In this document: one piece after another, positions 11,103-22,600 of the stretch
Layout: each line of letters starts with the position of its first letter
Position numbering within the stretch: position 1 is the first letter of the stretch
Source of the DNA: Mesotaenium endlicherianum
Lineage: Eukaryota > Streptophyta > Zygnematophyceae > Zygnematales > Mesotaeniaceae
Assembly (NCBI GenBank): GCA_009602735.1
Contig: WELA01007304.1
Coordinates: 92,100-156,099, forward strand
DNA: 64,000 nucleotides
Direction: 5' to 3'
Notes under the pieces: model-generated
The model's input: only the letters and a program-made list of their open reading frames with translations
Told to the model about the DNA's origin: nothing
Database searches by the model: none
Position numbers and translations under genes: made by a program

Positions 11103-12381
11103 CTGCGCAAGCGTAAGCATACGCCGCCCGCCTCCCAGCAAAAAGAGTCCATGATGAAGGTTGCATGTGCAATTGAGCGCGCGCGCAAGCAAGAAGAGGG
11201 AAAGAAATGAACAAAGACAGAGACTAGGAAGAGAGAGTGATGGCTCAAGCCGTGACAACGAGCAGCGATGCTCACACGAGAACAACCGCACGGCTGATCT
11301 GCATAGTACGTTCTTGAGTTTAGGCCGAGCACAAGCACTGACTACTCAGCATGCCATGTCAGCACGGCCCCGAGGGCCAGAGGAGCTCCCGATCCGGCGC
11401 ATTGTGGCAGCGCAACAACCACTGTACCAACGTGGCAATAATCCTGAGAGCACAGTAGGGGGAGGAGCATGGCGGGGGACTCGCAGGGGAGGGGGAGAAT
11501 TAGGGGAGGGGGGGNGAAGAGCCCTTTCTGCAGGTCCTTCCAGAGGAGGGAGGGGCCGGGACGGAGACATGAGGAACAGGAGAGCAGAGCACCCCCCAGC
11601 AGCAGCACCGGCAGCCGCAGGGGCACCAGGCAGAGGTTACGACACGCCTAAGACTCAACTCGCCACACAAGTCAGCATTTTAAAGGCAGAGGTACCATGC
11701 ACCCTACACACTCCCTGTCCCCTTCCAATAACTATTGCAATTTCAATAGCAAGTATTGAAAATGGGTGGGATGGAAGGAGAGAGGGACGCACCTTCTGAA
11801 ATACGTGGAACACGTCCGCAATGGACAATCCATGACCTTTACTGAGCAATGTGGCCTCCCGTTACTGCTCTACAACCCTCCCCNACCCTCCCCCTCCTCC
11901 TCCCTCCCAAGACACCCACAAGAGCACAATTTGAGAGGGTGACGGAGAAGCAAAGACAATGGGTAGGGAGTCGTGGCAACTGCATGCATGACACGCTTCC
12001 ACCAGAACTTCAGCGCAACAGAACCCGCAGCAAGGCAAGTCAGATAGCAGATCGGGGGGAAAGAGGGAGGGAGAGGAGGGATGCAGTACTGAAGCATTAT
12101 TTAAATACATGGCAATGGCGAGAAAGAGACATAGGAGCAAGAGCAAGGGCACAACTTACAAGGCAAAGATACAGCGCAGTGAGAGGGGCAAGGCCACACA
12201 CACACAGCCACAAGGAAAAATGAGACAGAGGATACAGGGAAGGCACCATTGACGGAGCAAGAAACATGAGAGCACAGAGAGGGCAAGCCACGGGCCAGAA
12301 CACAATGACAGGCCAAGGGAGAGGACCAGCGCAAGCGCTACGAAGCGAGGGGGACAAAACAGGCGAGGGGGGGGCTAGGGT

Positions 12382-12433
12382 CAAGCTGACAGTGGGTACA
12401 TTCTACAGAAATTTACACCTGTCATAAGGAGGT
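12382..12433 (+). repeat. Diverged direct repeat, copy 1
   Basis: The segment carrying GGGTACATTCTACA, then TTTACAC and ATAAGGA, recurs at about 13,696-13,747 with substitutions. Both copies follow a purine-rich stretch of similar character, so the duplicated unit may be longer than the recognisable core. Confidence 0.5.
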
Positions 12434-12552
12434 CGAAGAAGCCTGCACCTTAAGGCACCCTGAAGAGGTTGCCCATGCCAGACTATACAGGGCCCAACAT
12501 GCATCTACAGCATACTCGGATCTTTTATGCTTCCACGTGAAGGGGCTCCCGG

Positions 12553-15500
12553 CTAAAAGTGGTTCACCAAGTACTGGTTATTTGTATCACCATCGTGACT
12601 ATGTTCCAGCTTCCAGTCAACTTGACATTCACCCTCCTGGCAGTGCCTGTTATCTACACGGGTCTCGTGCTTGCACATTCTATGCACCCCGCACGTATGC
12701 AACGCCCGGTCCCACTCTGTCTCAAGTTCTCGACTTCCTAGCTTTGACCTGTCCAATATGTAAATAGGAATGGGATACTCCCTCCAACAATAATGCTCCA
12801 ATTGAATCACGGAGATGACAACACTCATGGGGACTATCAGCTCTGGTCCACCAAAGCTCACCACAGGATGAAGGGTGTCAGGGTCAAACTTTGGGCTATT
12901 CCTCCTGCCGAGCACTCGCTTGAAGGATCTGACCTTCGCCCACATATAAGTAGAGCCGCCTGTGAGTTCGTGGGCAAACAAACCTGTGAGCGTGCCTATC
13001 CACACATCACCACACTTCCGTGCTTCTGAAATACCATGTACACTACAGGCTACAGATACATGGTCTCCGACATTGAAAGTGCCATGGACATCACCCTTCT
13101 GTACTTGAGTACACTCGAATGCACAAGGGTGAAAAGCATCCGGTGAGNTGGTGAGAATGTCTCCCCGGGGCAACCTGTTGTGAAAAAGATGGACTCGTAC
13201 AAGGTCCGTAACCCTCCCTCGGTCACTCCAAGATTGTGCAAATGCTCTTTACTCGCCACCTTCTTACCACCTGTCCACCTGACGAAGAAAAAAAGGAACA
13301 GCCAGGGTGGACATGGTCGGTACTCACGTGTGAGAATTCATGCAGGATGTACATAGTATTTTGTACAAGCAGCGATAGCTTATGAGGTAATAATTGGACA
13401 ATAAGAGTTTGTATATTTACTTTATGGCCAGGCAGCTAAATAACAGGGTGGACGTCAGGTCTACAACAACGGGTTTCAAAGCTAAAGCAATAAAGAAATT
13501 GCAAAGAATTGCAGCAGTACACGAAGGGCAGGATTAGGCAGAGAGGGGGCTACAGGATAGGGGAGTAGGCACTGGAGAGGGCGAGCATAAGAACATGACA
13601 AAATAAGACAACCATGCAATATGAAAAGCGATTTGAGGCCATGTAGGAGAGGAGGGGTGCAACGAGTGGGGGACATATAAAGAGCGAGAAAGGGCTAGAG
13701 TCAAGCCAACATTGGGTACATTCTACAAGAGTTTACACGAGCAATAAGGAAGTCAAGGAAAAGAACGGCAATATACAAAGTAAAGAAAATGTAGCAAGCA
13801 CCATAGACTTGTCCTTATCTTTGTGCAAGAACAAGGGCATTGCAGAAGTATACAGCAGCCGCACACGGTAGTTCATACACCAACGTGAAATCAAATGCTT
13901 CAAGAAGACTAAAAGAAGGAAAGGAGAGAAAGCTTACTTCCTAGGTATGCCACCATACGTTGTGTGCTTCGTCCTGTCCCAATTACAGCTGTACAGCTCC
14001 TTTGCTTTTCCCTCATTCTTCACCACCCACACAGTGGGATCCACATGGGCTCCTTCCACAGCTGCAATTTTTTTATGCTCTCACAGCTCCTAATCATGTC
14101 TACTACTGATTTATCATCCATGCCTAATGAGCGCGCTATCGCATAGCCGGTCCCAGTTAGAACATTTAGTGTGTTAGCTCGACCTAGAGATCTCCTCAGG
14201 AGCCACAGCGTCACAGGCTTGCAGTGCTTATACTTTAGCGATCGCACATCTTGCTTCACATATTTGTGCCGTCCCTCGAAATCCTGTGCCCAAAGATGCT
14301 TGAGAGGACCAAATATTCGCATAAACGCTCCCAAATGCAGCAGAGCGTGCATTTTGTGGTTAGCAGCATTGAGCTCCCCTCTACGCACCAATGCATCTGG
14401 TGCTGGCGGCCAAGCTCGCACAAAGGACCGATGAAACTTGACGACAAGCTGCTCTAGCTCTACGATATCATGGTCACTGGTCTCCGATGCAAGTACAAGT
14501 TTCACTATTTTATTGAGCAAAGTCCACAGCTGCAATGCCTCAGCCCTATCAGTGAAAGCCTGTGTATCATACGTGTAATTGACCCTCTGGTGTCCAACTC
14601 TTTTAGATCGATCGCACCACGGGCGTAACAACATCGGCATGACAGATAGCAGACTCAAGAATTGCATCCCCGTGTAACTGTTGTAGTGCTTCATTGGAGC
14701 CTTAATCTTATCTCTACCAGCAGGAACCTCCATGTTCACAGCTGCATAATCAAATGCTTCTACCTCATGAAGATTCCAATTGCACTTCTCAAATGTGTAC
14801 TCACACAACTTCTTGATCACGCCTAAGCATATAAGGTGAAAGACGTCAGGACCCATTTGAAGAAATCTATCAAAGTTCGGTAGAGCTTCAAGCGGACTGG
14901 GTATGCCATTGTGACCCCGTCCCTCCCACCCTGCTGCTAACCCTTCCCTGGCCTGGTCACTAAGTCCCACTACTGCCTGATTAAAAGCCCTTGCACGCTC
15001 TTCGGTCCTCATCTCCCACCCTTGTGGTAACTCTGACACAAGCAGGCCCTGCTTCCTAATGTAGCAGCACGGGCACGGGTAATTACTGTTATGACCAGTC
15101 AAATGCAAGCTCTTCATTCGCTGTGGTGTATCTTGACAAAACAAAGGCTTCACCCTCAGTAAGCACTCACCCTTCAGGGGCGAGAAATACATATATATTC
15201 CTTTTTGTAGCCTGTCCAAGTCCTCTACAACCAAATGGTGCATGACCTCGCCTTGTAAGGCTCGTTTCTCCCCAAAGCATATGACTCGTATGCTCTTTGT
15301 GTGACGTATCACATCACTATGTATGTTCTGTATACGATAGTAATACCCACACACACTCTTATTACTTTTTTTGTAGACTCCAAAGTCATCGGCAAAGATT
15401 GTGATAGCCAAGTTCACTACAGGCAGGTTTCTAGGATTATGCCCTTCCGGAACTTGCTCACGAGGAGCATCAAAGGCCCCCGCTGATAAAAGCACGGGCA

Positions 15501-17027
15501 TTNTAAACGCACGGGCATTTTACCTCCACTATTTAGTTCTCTATTGCACCAAAAAGTGAGAACTCCTTCGACGTTGTACCCTTTGCCAAGGTGTGGAAGC
15601 CTACTAATTTTCTCAGTCAAGACATTGCAGAGGTCCACAACAGACTCTGCAGCAACACTCCTGCAATCTCGTGTGAGAATAAGCTCACCGTGCTGTCTCA
15701 GACCTTGACCAGCTTTTGGGTACTGTAGCAGTTGCACCTGAAGACACGGTTCAGGCATCTTTCCACGGCTGTTGTGCCATAAGATGCCTCGCNTGTGCCA
15801 TAAGATGCCTTGCAAGATGACAACCTGGTTTGCAACACCCGTGCCTGCGCAATGAGAGCCTACATATCACACGGCATAACACATACAAACAGCAGCACAG
15901 ACAAGAGAGACAGGAGATAAACAAAAAGATAGGACATTACAGGGCCATGCAACGCAAAAGAGACTCAACGACCTGCACAGAGCAAAGAAGGGATACATGA
16001 AAACAAGTAAAACAGAGGCAGGAATGGAAGGGAGAATATGAAACAAGGCTAAAGGGCAGGTGAAGATAAGGAAGGCATTTAGCACGTGAGCATGGGGTCG
16101 ACATAATCACAACATCCATATAATAAGGAGCGAGAGACAAGAGATGATCATAAGCCAGTAGAATAAACCAGTCACCAAACGAGACTGAAGAAGAAGGGGC
16201 ACAAACATTGAATGAACAAGATATCCTTACAACGCAGGAAGTGAGATGGCAGAGTTGCATCAGTAGCTCACAGGGAATGAGGAGGAAGTCCCCAAGCTTG
16301 ACCGAGGTGCGCTCCCCCTTGAGCAGTATGTCACACTTGTAATCCATGAAGAACGGGTCTTGAGTAGCAAATGGAGCATTATAGATCCCAGTCACCTTCC
16401 CATCTACTTCTACCTCTGCCTTCCAGTGCAGGTCCTGACAATATCACTCATTTTCCAGATCCACCATTAAGCTATGTGGAATACCCCGTGAGTACAGCTG
16501 AACCTTATAGACAGGGAGGTGAGTCTCATCGACACCTACAAGTTCGACGATATTCCGTAACCTAGAGGGCACGTCAGGATTACAATTCTCCCAGTCTTTG
16601 TACTTATACAAGCCACTACAAAATTGAGTAATATGCCTCATCCACTTAGCTGTCTTAGTGCCATCGTCATGTAGCTCGTCCAGGGCATACTCTAACAAGG
16701 TGGTCAGGTTGTCAAATATGCCGAATGATGAGGAATCGGCATTTACAAGATAAGACTTTTCATCTACAATCCACTGTCTTGCAGAAGGTGCACTGTCCCC
16801 ATCTCTTGCATCCTCTTCACCACCCTCACCATGGGGCAGACCATGTGTATCAGGCACAACAGCGGCATGTGCACCAGGAACTGGACTCAGTTCTACAGCA
16901 TTTCGTTGCACCTGAGTCTCATCCCTAAGCTCACCCAGAGGAGAAGTTGTTGCTGGTAACGGTGGGCCGCCCCCAGGTGGAACGCTAGGAGTCGTGGCGG
17001 CATCCCATTCACCACCATCAAGGATGC
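12553..17027 (-). CDS. EnSpm/CACTA-like transposase, at least three exons
   Basis: Exon 1 (17,027-16,231) carries VYKVQLYSRGIPHSLMVDLE. Exon 2 (15,859-13,938) is the core, with NLAITIFADDFGVYKK, a CPCCYIRK cysteine cluster, GPDVFHLICLGVIKKL and HKMHALLHLGAF, then GPLKHLWAQDFEGRHKYVK. Exon 3 (13,278-12,553) carries VGDHVSVACS, FDPDTLHPVVSFGG and a TAG stop. This order (first acidic residues, CxxC, late H/GPL/FEGRH block, C-terminal cargo domain) resembles Tnp2-like transposases of CACTA elements. About 1,130 codons. Exon 2 ends AGGAA|GTAAGC and exon 3 starts G|TGG, so the frame joins cleanly. Damage or sequence error: in-frame TGA at 16,444-16,446; a 7-T run at 14,068-14,074 where one extra base would restore the frame; Ns at 15,503, 15,793 and 13,148. 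The start exon is not resolved; a small upstream exon beginning near 17,400 is possible. Confidence 0.7.
13148..13148. other. Single-N join breaking transposase exon 3
   Basis: GGTGAG lies immediately on both sides. Collapsing the duplication joins the upstream frame (TTGCPGETFSP) to the downstream frame (DAFHPCAFECTQ) as one open exon. Coding logic therefore supports this N being an unmerged overlap. Confidence 0.8.
13696..13747 (+). repeat. Diverged direct repeat, copy 2
   Basis: Partner of 12,382-12,433, sharing GGGTACATTCTACA and AATAAGGA. It lies in the intron between the second and third exons of the transposase gene, whereas copy 1 lies just beyond that gene's 3' end. Confidence 0.5.
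15503..15503. other. Single-N join breaking transposase exon 2
   Basis: GCACGGGCATT occurs just before the N and again five bases after it. Collapsing one copy fuses the frame ending NSGGKMPV with LLSAGAFDAPREQ. The N at 15,793 has an even longer flanking duplication (TGTGCCATAAGATGCC). Confidence 0.8.
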
Positions 17028-17099
17028 CTACAAAATAATGATCATAACAAGATAAGTGTGAGATCTGTACACGATAATGATGACAAACTATTGTGACNA

Positions 17100-18109
17100 T
17101 GACAAACTATTGTGACAGCTTGCGACTGCAGAGTAAGTTGACCCAAATAAAAATCCGGCAGGTTATGCAGTTTGTATTTATTTTTTGTAGTCCCAGCACA
17201 ATTCATGTAACTGCATGCACATCCTTGTAAGTGAAGAGGCACCATGCATACCATGTATTAAGATTTTTATAGTCACTACTTTCCCAATGAATAAAAATGC
17301 ATGCAAAACCTTGTTAAGGGAAGAGCCTGCGACCAGCGGCAATAATGTTGAGGTCCATTGCGTCAGGTCCACATTCACCAGATGTCTCCAAAATTGGCAT
17401 GTTTTCAACTGTAGCCAGTAGTTCCCTTCTTACGTCTCCTGCTTACATAGCGGCTATAGTCCTCATATGAGGCTCAGCTTCTGAGGAGGTAGCAGAGGGC
17501 CTTGCCTAGACACGGTTGCACTTATGGTTGTACAAGTCTCTGTGAACTTACATCTTTTCACAGTGAACACTTGAAATTTATGGGGAGCCATGGTAATTCT
17601 AATTGATTGAATGGGATCTTCGTCGCTGTTTGTGTGAGCGAATCGAATCTGTGTTGCTTACAAAGAGGAAAGTGAGTAGCAGAGCTAGGAAGCCTGCAAA
17701 TGAAATATACAGCTGTGAATGAAGGATTAGAGGAATTTGGACAGCTTTATTATTGCAGGGTCCTTCATGGTGTACCGCATAAGTGATAGATAGGTACAGC
17801 ACGGACCTGCTCACGATCATGACGACGCATCGTTCGCGACCTACAATTGACGTGCGAAGGTCTTATAAAAGTCGTAGAGCCCTTTCAAGATCATCGAGGG
17901 CCAGTTGTGAAGATGAAGACGTGTTAAGGTTGTTGTTCCTGCGTCTGAGGTGGAGGGCAGAGTCAGAACCCGGTTCTAGCACTCGACTCGACTGATTCTC
18001 ACTATTAAGCAGGCCACGGTGGGCTTTCCGGCATTTGGCAGGACGGAAATGGGACAATGTGCCCCGCGCGGCAATTGGCAAGCAGGAAATTACGCGCGTC
18101 ATCGAAAAA
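17100..18109. other. Right spacer of the element, probable transposase promoter side
   Basis: About 1 kb with no gene I can support. It includes the right subterminal repeat (18,065-18,095). A short minus-strand open block with ATG at 17,400 (MPILETSGECGPDAMD) may be a first transposase exon, but its donor does not fit cleanly. Confidence 0.4.
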
Positions 18110-18133
18110 CGCCCCTTGCCCATTCTCAGGGTG
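18110..18133 (-). repeat. Right terminal inverted repeat (24 bp)
   Basis: Ends ATTCTCAGGGTG and is the exact reverse complement of 513-536. It is followed by CT (18,134-18,135), the second copy of the target duplication. Confidence 0.9.
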
Positions 18134-18520
18134 CTCTTCCATCTTGAGCAAGGTAAACTATTTATTAAGAACAATTTTGTTTGCATTGTTGTATTGCTGG
18201 TGCATATTACTCAGCGATTCCCATATTGCTGTGCTTGTCTCCACGTGGATATCTCTCATATAAGGCTTTTGACCAAGGCTCATAGTAAATAGGTCAAATG
18301 TGTGAGCCTCTTTCTTTTGCCATGCAAATCTTGCTGCTCCTCTTGCAGCATATGCTCCTTTGGTTGCCGCATCTGCACTTGCAGCAGGAATTGAAAGTTG
18401 AACTGGTATTGGCTCATTTCCAAGCACAATCTCCTTGAGGTCATGCCTGGCTAACCGTGCACACACTCTTCTTGATCACACTAGGGACTTTGTACCCTCC
18501 TTATCAAAGTGCGGGTATCG
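18134..18520 (-). pseudogene. Copia-type Gag, N-terminal half
   Basis: Read on the minus strand from about 18,520 to the element border. It encodes ARHDLKEIVLGNEP, KKEAHTFDLFTMSL, HVETSTAIWESLSNMHQQY and FTLLKMEE, the usual N-terminal order of Copia Gag. It stops exactly at the transposon and resumes in frame at position 512. In-frame stops: a TGA where the family has the conserved Trp of the SLW motif, and a TAG before FTLLKMEE. Both are one transition from the expected Trp and a plausible Gln codon. Confidence 0.75.
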
Positions 18521-19619
18521 GAAGTTGGGTCCTGCTCCAATACAATGTTGGAAATTGTCCTCAGCCATTGCTCTCTCTTACTTGTGGCAAGGCAATTGCT
18601 TCGTTCACAACTCATCCACAACACATCAACTCATACGCAACATAGAGGAGCTCTCTCTCACTCTTTGCTCAACTCTTTTCCTCTTATTCTCAAGTGTACT
18701 CTTACACAGCCTCTCTACCTCTCCATATTCTCCAGTTGCGCCTGCCCACCTACCTCGAGCTCATCAACAGTCCACACACGCGCTGGCAATCAACACACGT
18801 GCTTGTGGCTCTGACGCAGTTAGGCACAATAGCTGTCGCGGCTGATAGCTCTTTTGGACGATGCAACCGGCGTGACGGAAGTCACGGCGCCCTTAGGTAC
18901 GGATGGTCAACAGCTGACCCACTAACCAACCATGCTGACATGTAAAAAACAGCGTTGAGCGTAAATTCAATCTGACACACGTGAGGTGTGACTCATCACG
19001 ATCTCTGTGAATACCGACACTTAGCAACAAGTGGGGATTTGCTAGCCAGGTCAGCTGTAAGGCTGACCCCACCAAGGCTAGCAATGGCCACGCTTGCAGC
19101 TGCCAACGGAGCTGAGGCAACACACCTCAGCTCATGGTCCCTACGTATCGACACTTACACCCAAACGTTGATCGGGCTTGACTAGCTCACACACACATAT
19201 TGTCACACGTGCACACGTTGAGACCGGTTCGGACAAAAAACGCGACTAACTGTGAAAAACGCCCCAGGAACTGGATCTACGCCCACTTTTGCCCAGGGCG
19301 TAGACGGATTTGTCTACGCTACGTCACGCAAAGTGGATATAATGCACCCCTCTACAACGGTTGAAAATGGTGTTTCTGCGCCAAATGGCGAAGATTACTG
19401 GGAACAATTCGTCGCCTCCAAAGCGGATAAATTTTTATCGCCTCGTGCAAGGTGCACCATGCACTCTAAGACCCGTCAACATTTGGCTTGAATTCTCTAA
19501 AGAAGGAAGGCAACCAAACATGCAAAATGGTCGTGAAATATATCTTCTGATTGGTTGAGTGTGACGATGACGTAGTACTTTTTGATTGGTCGAGTGTGAG
19601 AATAACATTATGATGACTT
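18521..19619. other. Sequence upstream of the Copia gag, possible LTR/leader
   Basis: No gene found. By position this should contain the leader and perhaps the 5' LTR of the minus-strand Copia element, but I cannot identify LTR ends or a primer-binding site. Two near-identical motifs, TGATTGGTTGAGTGTGA (from about 19,548) and TGATTGGTCGAGTGTGA (from about 19,582), sit just before the satellite begins. Confidence 0.35.
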
Positions 19620-22600
19620 TAAGATGCCGGCAGCACAACTACGCCCAATGCGCGTGCACACAGCAGTTCCACGACTTTGGGCTGCCGGTTGTGCAACTAC
19701 GCCAAACACGCACTCGGTTGGCAGTTCGACGACTTCGGGTTGCTGCCTGCGCAACTCCGCCCGACGAGCGCGTGGACGGCTGTTCCTTGACTTTGGGCTG
19801 CTGGCTGTGCAACTACCCTTGTCGCCTGCATGGACGGCAGTTCCACAAACTGGTTCTGTCGGCTGCGCAACTACGCCCGACGCGCGCGCCGACGGCATTC
19901 CACAACTTTGGGCTGCTGACTGTGCAACTACGCTTGACGCGCGCGCCGATGGCAATTCAACGACTTCGGGATGCAGGCTGCGCAACAGCAACAACTCCAC
20001 GCCGTCGGGCTGCCCACTGTGCAACCACGCCTCACGAGCGCGCGGACGGCATTCCCTGCCAGCTGCACAAGTACGCCCGACGCACGCGCCGACGGCATTT
20101 CCACGACTTTGGGCTGCCGGCTGCACAACTACGCCCAACACGCGGCAACTACGCCCGACGCGCGCCCCGATGGCAATTCCACGACTTCGGGCTGCCGGCT
20201 GCGCAACAGAGCCTGACACGCGCGCGGACGGCAAATAGACGACTCCGGGCTGCCGGCTGTGCAACAGAAAACGACGCACACGCGGAAGGCAGTTCCACAA
20301 CTTCCGGCTGCCGGCTGTGCTACTACGCCCGACCCACGTGCGAACGGCAGTTTGACGATTTTGGGCTGCCGCCTGCGCAACTACGCCCGACGTGGACGCG
20401 GAAAGCCGTTCGACGACTTCAGGCTCTTGGCTGCGCAATCACGCCCCACAAGCGCGCCACGGCAGTTCCACGACTTTGGGCTGCCTGCTACGCAACAGCA
20501 GTTGACGCGTGTGGGGACGGCGGTTTGACGACTTTGGGCTGCCGGCTGCACAACTAAGCCCGACGCGTGCTAGGACGGCAGTTTGATAAGTTTGGGCTGC
20601 CGGTTGCACAACTACGCCCGACGCGTGTGCGGACGGCAGTTTGACAATTTTCAATTTTGGGCTGCCAGCTGCGCAACGACTTTGGGCTCCCGGCTACGCA
20701 ACTACGCCCGACGCGCGCGCAGACAGCCGTTCAACAACTTCCGGCTGCGCATCAGTGCCCACAACACACAAGGAAGGCAGTTCCACGACTTTGAGCTGCC
20801 AGCTGTGCTACTACATGCAACACACGCGTAAACAATAGTTTGACGACTTCGGGCTCCCGGTTGCACAACTACGCCCGACGCGTGCGCGGACGGCTGTTTG
20901 AGGACTTCGGGCTGCCGGTTGTGCAACAACGCCCGACACGCGCGCGGACGGCCTTTGGTTAACTTTGGGCTGCCAGCTTCGCAACAGCGCCAAATGCTCG
21001 CGCGGGCGGCCGTTCTACAACTTTGGGCTGCCAGCTGCCCAACAGCGCTCGACGCGAGTGCGGACGGCCATTTGACGACTTCGGGCTTCCGACTGCGCAA
21101 CAACGTCCGGCAGTTCAACAATGTTGTGCTCTTGGCAAAACAACAGCACCCGGCACGCCGGTGGCAGTTCCATGACTCTGGGCTGCCAGCTGCGCAACAG
21201 CGCCCGACGCGCGGGCAGACGGCACGTAGACGCCTCCGGGCTGCCGGCTGCGCAACAGAAAATGATGCACACGCGGAAGGAAGTTCCACGACTCTGGTTG
21301 CCCGCTGCGCAACAGCGCCCGACGCGCGCGCGGACGGCAGTTTGACAACTTTGGGCTGCCGGCTGTGCAACTACGAGCGACGCGCGCGCAGGAACAACAG
21401 ATCAACAACTTTGTTCTCCAGGCTGCTCAACTACGCCTGACACAAGCGCGGCTGCAATTGCACGATTACAGGTTGCCGGCTGCTCAAGAGCACCGGACGC
21501 GCGCACCGACGGCACTTCCACAACTTCGGGCTGCCGGCTGCGCAACTACGCCCTGTCGCGTGCATGGATGGCTGTTCCACGACTTGGGGCTGCCTGCTGC
21601 GCAACTACGCCCTACGCGCGCGCCAACGGCAACATCACGACTTTGGGCTGCCGGCTGCGCAACTACGCCCAACACGCGCGCCGACGGCAAATTCACGACT
21701 TTGGGCTGCCGGCTGCGCAACTATGCCAGACGCGCACGTGGACGACAATTCCACAACTTTGGGCTGCCGGTTGCGCAACAGCACCAGATGCACCCGTGGA
21801 CGGCAATTCCACAACTTTGCGCGTACGACAGGTCGATGACGTCGGGGTGCCAGCTGCGCTACAACGCCCGACGAGCGCGCGGTTGGCAGTTCCACGAGTT
21901 TGGAAGCCGGCTGCACAACAGCACCCGATTCTTGCGCGGACGGCAATTCCACGACTGTGGGCTGCCGGCTGGGCAACTACGCCCGACGAGCTCGCGGAAA
22001 GCAGTGCCACGACTTCGGGCTGCCGGCGGGGCAACTACGCTTGACGAGCTTGCGGGCCGCAGTTCCACGACTTCGGGCTGCCGGCTGAGCAACTACGCCC
22101 AACGCGTGCGAGGACGGCAGTTCCACGATTTGAGGCTGCTGGCAGCACAGCTACGCCTGACGCGCGCGTGGACGGCAGTTCCACGACTTCAGGCTGCCGG
22201 GCGCGCAACGACGGCAATTCCACGACTTCAGGCTGCCCATGACTTTGGGCTGCCGGATGGGCAACTACGCCCGACAAGCGCGCGGACGCAGTTCCACAAC
22301 TTCAGACTGCCGGCAGCACAACTACGCCCGACGCGCGCGCGGACGGCAGTTCCACGACATGGGGTTGCCCGCTGCGCAACTACACCCGACGCACGCGCAA
22401 ACAGCAGGCCCACGACTTCGGGCTGCCAGCTGCGCAACTACGCCCGGCGAGCGCGCGGACGGCAGTTCACGACTTCAGGCTGTCGGCTGCACAACAACGC
22501 CGGACGCGCGCGCCGACGGCAATAGCACTTGAGGCTGCCCACCACTTCCGGCTGCCGGATGGGCAACTACGCCCAACGAGCGCACGGACGGAAGTTCCAC

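Larger units (their letters stand above)
8300..12380. repeat. Strand-asymmetric purine-rich region (GAGA/GGGA tracts)
   Basis: For about 4 kb the plus strand is dominated by GAGAGA, GGAGAG and AAGGGA tracts, broken by two G/C-balanced islands that hold the TBC and carboxyltransferase exon fragments. A (TG)n/(CG)n-like stretch lies near 9,208-9,305. The minus strand is therefore pyrimidine-rich, as expected for the sense strand of introns of minus-strand genes. The long open frames here (for example 9,530-10,693 minus) translate into Leu/Ser/Pro runs and are not genes. Confidence 0.7.
513..18133. mobile_element. 17.6-kb EnSpm/CACTA-like DNA transposon inserted in a Copia gag gene
   Basis: The element is bounded by perfect 24-bp inverted repeats (513-536 and 18,110-18,133) that start CACCCTGAGAAT. 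It has a 2-bp CT target duplication and shared subterminal motifs. Its flanks are the two halves of one Gag reading frame. CACTA-type ends with a short target duplication, together with a large multi-exon transposase inside, point to the EnSpm/CACTA superfamily. Zisupton-type elements were considered but have longer target duplications. The cargo in order is: acidic gene (minus), coiled-coil/HIRAN gene (plus), a skewed region with TBC and carboxyltransferase exon fragments, and transposase (minus). All eight N positions of the window lie inside it. The boundaries are seen directly; the superfamily call is inferred. Confidence 0.85.

Noticed and set aside
11780-11849. Possible replication-factor-C-like exon (SIADVFHVFQ, ending AAG|GTGCGT, minus)
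   Set aside because: The donor looks good, but about 20 residues of loose similarity are not enough to name a family.
13050-13259. Separate small minus-strand gene ending at the N at 13,148
   Set aside because: Collapsing the duplicated bases around the N makes it continuous with the following transposase exon frame.
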